In this document: piece after piece, positions 6,618 through 7,622 of the stretch
Layout: the number at the start of each line of letters is the position of its first letter
Position numbering within the stretch: the first letter of the stretch is position 1
DNA from: Pseudomonadota bacterium
Lineage (GTDB): Bacteria > Pseudomonadota > Gammaproteobacteria > Xanthomonadales > Marinicellaceae
Length of the DNA stretch: 7,622 nt
Assembly (NCBI GenBank): GCA_008501575.1
Contig: QQUO01000066.1
Coordinates: 1-7,622 of the forward strand
Direction of reading: 5' to 3'
Made by a program: the position numbers and the translations under genes
The notes under the pieces: model-generated
Told to the model about the DNA's origin: nothing
What the model saw: only the letters and a program-made list of their open reading frames with translations
The model's database searches: none

Positions 6618-7493
6618 TTATCCTCGATCTAACCAACGAATCAAACGACCAATAATCGGATGATTCAGCCATTTTTGTTGTTTATCCATCAAAGCTTGAT
6701 GGTCTTGTTCTGCTTTTATGTGAGCCCGAATGACTGCATGATAGTGACCATAAACAGACTCAGCTTGTTCGGTAAACAGGTAACTGTCATTAACCGTGGT
6801 TAAGGTTTGTTGTTTATTGGATGCCACCACCACATAATACATCGGTGGGTATGACAGACTCTGCTCCCGAATGGTGTTTTTATCTTCAAGGTGCTGCCAT
6901 TTTACTGTGTTTAAAGGCGTGTCCAGTTGCCAAATGGTGGAGGTGAACATTAACTTTTGCCCTAACCACACCTGCTGTGAAAAGTGGTTATCTAATAATT
7001 CCTTGAATTCATGTCGATAGAGTTCTTTCACATGAAATTCGTTATTAAAGCCTGTTTTATCACTGTATTCAGTTTTATCAGGGGTGGAAATGATCAAGAT
7101 TCCATCAGCCGTTAATAAACGTTTATATTCTGCCATTAATTGTTGCTGTTCAGCTAAATGCTCCAGGGTTTCAAAAGACACCACCACATCAAAGCTGTTA
7201 TCTGCGATGGGTATTTTCAGGACATCGGCACATAAGAATTTGAGGTTATCTTGACGGTATTTCTGTTTCGCATGGTGAATGCTGTCGGTATCAATATCAA
7301 CCGCCACAACTTTATCCGCATAAGTGGCCAATAAATGGCTGCCGTAACCTTCTCCACAGGCCGCATCCAGGACCTTTTTACCACTAACCAGATCACAGGC
7401 CATGAGATATCGGTGATAATGTTCATACCAGATTTCACGCTCGCACTCGGGTACAAAACGTTCGCCGGTAAATTCTAATTTCTGTTCGGACAT
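6618..7493 (-). CDS. Class I SAM-dependent methyltransferase of a glycan-type gene cluster
   Basis: The protein has 291 residues. A Methyltransf_11-like Rossmann domain occupies about 30-150: motif I VLDAACGEGYG (41-51), acidic end of strand 2 in VAVDID (63-68, D66), CAD (88-90, D90), and FDVVVSFETLEHL (101-113), then GILIISTPD (131-139). The N-terminal lead-in FTGERFVPE (8-16) with EHYHRY (24-29) is a recognisable feature of methyltransferases found in O-antigen and other polysaccharide loci. The C-terminal ~80 residues are outside the fold and end in NHPIIGRLIRWLDRG, a short amphipathic or basic segment. The target is unknown; a sugar hydroxyl or acid on a glycan being built is the likely guess from the two glycosyltransferases downstream. 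The start ATG has only weak Shine-Dalgarno character (TGGA directly before it), 15 bases after the previous gene. Confidence 0.85.
   Translation of the reverse strand: MSEQKLEFTGERFVPECEREIWYEHYHRYLMACDLVSGKKVLDAACGEGYGSHLLATYADKVVAVDIDTDSIHHAKQKYRQDNLKFLCADVLKIPIADNSFDVVVSFETLEHLAEQQQLMAEYKRLLTADGILIISTPDKTEYSDKTGFNNEFHVKELYRHEFKELLDNHFSQQVWLGQKLMFTSTIWQLDTPLNTVKWQHLEDKNTIREQSLSYPPMYYVVVASNKQQTLTTVNDSYLFTEQAESVYGHYHAVIRAHIKAEQDHQALMDKQQKWLNHPIIGRLIRWLDRG
6621..6625 (-). promoter_or_regulatory. Ribosome binding site fixing the start of the 600-residue glycosyltransferase
   Basis: On the minus strand GAGGA lies 5 bases before ATG 6615, and the methyltransferase stop TAA sits between them (GAGGATAAGGATG). 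This is the clearest Shine-Dalgarno sequence in the right-hand operon. It argues against the longer start at 6672. Confidence 0.7.
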
Positions 7494-7508
7494 TCCAGGT
7501 ACTGGCTT

Positions 7509-7622
7509 TCAAAAAGCATCTATTTTAACAGTGATTGACTGCATTATCGGTGCTAACGGGTCTTTTTTAATAAAGTTATCAATCAATTCAGCATAGTTTG
7601 GGTGTAGAGTCAGTAAACGCGC
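7509..7622 (-). CDS. 3' end of an unidentified gene upstream of the methyltransferase (partial, 37 residues)
   Basis: A minus-strand frame is open from the right edge to TGA 7511-7509. The visible tail reads ARLLTLHPNYAELI, then DNFIKKDPLAPIMQS and ITVKIDAF. It is mostly polar with no membrane segment and resembles the end of a cytoplasmic protein. It is too short to place in a family. The stop lies 15 bases before the methyltransferase start, so it is likely the preceding operon member and perhaps another glycan enzyme; that is inferred from position only. Confidence 0.55.
   Translation of the reverse strand, partial: ARLLTLHPNYAELIDNFIKKDPLAPIMQSITVKIDAF

Noticed and set aside
6616..6672. 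A 19-residue N-terminal extension of the 600-residue protein starting at 6672
   Set aside because: It lies inside the methyltransferase 3' end and lacks a ribosome binding site, whereas ATG 6615 has GAGGA at good spacing.
1..7622. Recurring CCGGT words as possible uptake or regulatory repeats
   Set aside because: They fall in coding sequence on both strands, mostly as common codons for Thr-Gly or Pro-Val, with no constant flanks or spacing.

Overview
The window is a compact, almost fully coding stretch of about 7.6 kb from a moderately AT-rich gammaproteobacterial chromosome. The clearest lineage marker is the divergent pair rsmI / lpoA followed by yraN and dolP. LpoA is an outer-membrane lipoprotein cofactor of PBP1A found in Gammaproteobacteria, and this gene order is well known from enterobacteria. 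I cannot name the genus from sequence alone. No mobile element, CRISPR array, rRNA or tRNA is visible, and no stretch over 300 bases lacks a gene.

Left part (1-968): the 3' end of an unidentified plus-strand gene overlaps by 4 bases a short YhbQ-type GIY-YIG nuclease-domain gene. That gene converges on dolP, and the two share a TTAA at their ends that supplies the stop codon on both strands.

Middle (393-4014): lpoA, yraN and dolP form a tight minus-strand envelope operon. LpoA activates the peptidoglycan synthase PBP1A, DolP is a two-BON-domain outer-membrane lipoprotein, and YraN is a small restriction-endonuclease-fold protein. The diaA gene that lies between yraN and dolP in E. coli is absent. 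rsmI, for the 16S rRNA C1402 ribose methyltransferase, diverges from lpoA across a gap of only about 40 bases that must hold both promoters.

Right part (4026-7622): a minus-strand operon converges on rsmI. In transcription order it holds the 3' end of an unidentified gene, a class I SAM methyltransferase, a 600-residue putative glycosyltransferase of unfamiliar architecture, and a GT2-family glycosyltransferase resembling rhamnosyltransferases. Spacings are 15, 2 and 1 bases, so translation is probably coupled. This looks like part of a surface-glycan or glycoconjugate locus. The 600-residue protein is the least familiar item: its first ~110 residues look like a small winged-helix domain reminiscent of PqqD/RRE domains, placed ahead of a GT-A-like core with a DDD motif. 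The two glycosyltransferase reading frames can each be extended upstream into the preceding gene, but the internal ATGs at 6615 and 4811 are the better starts.
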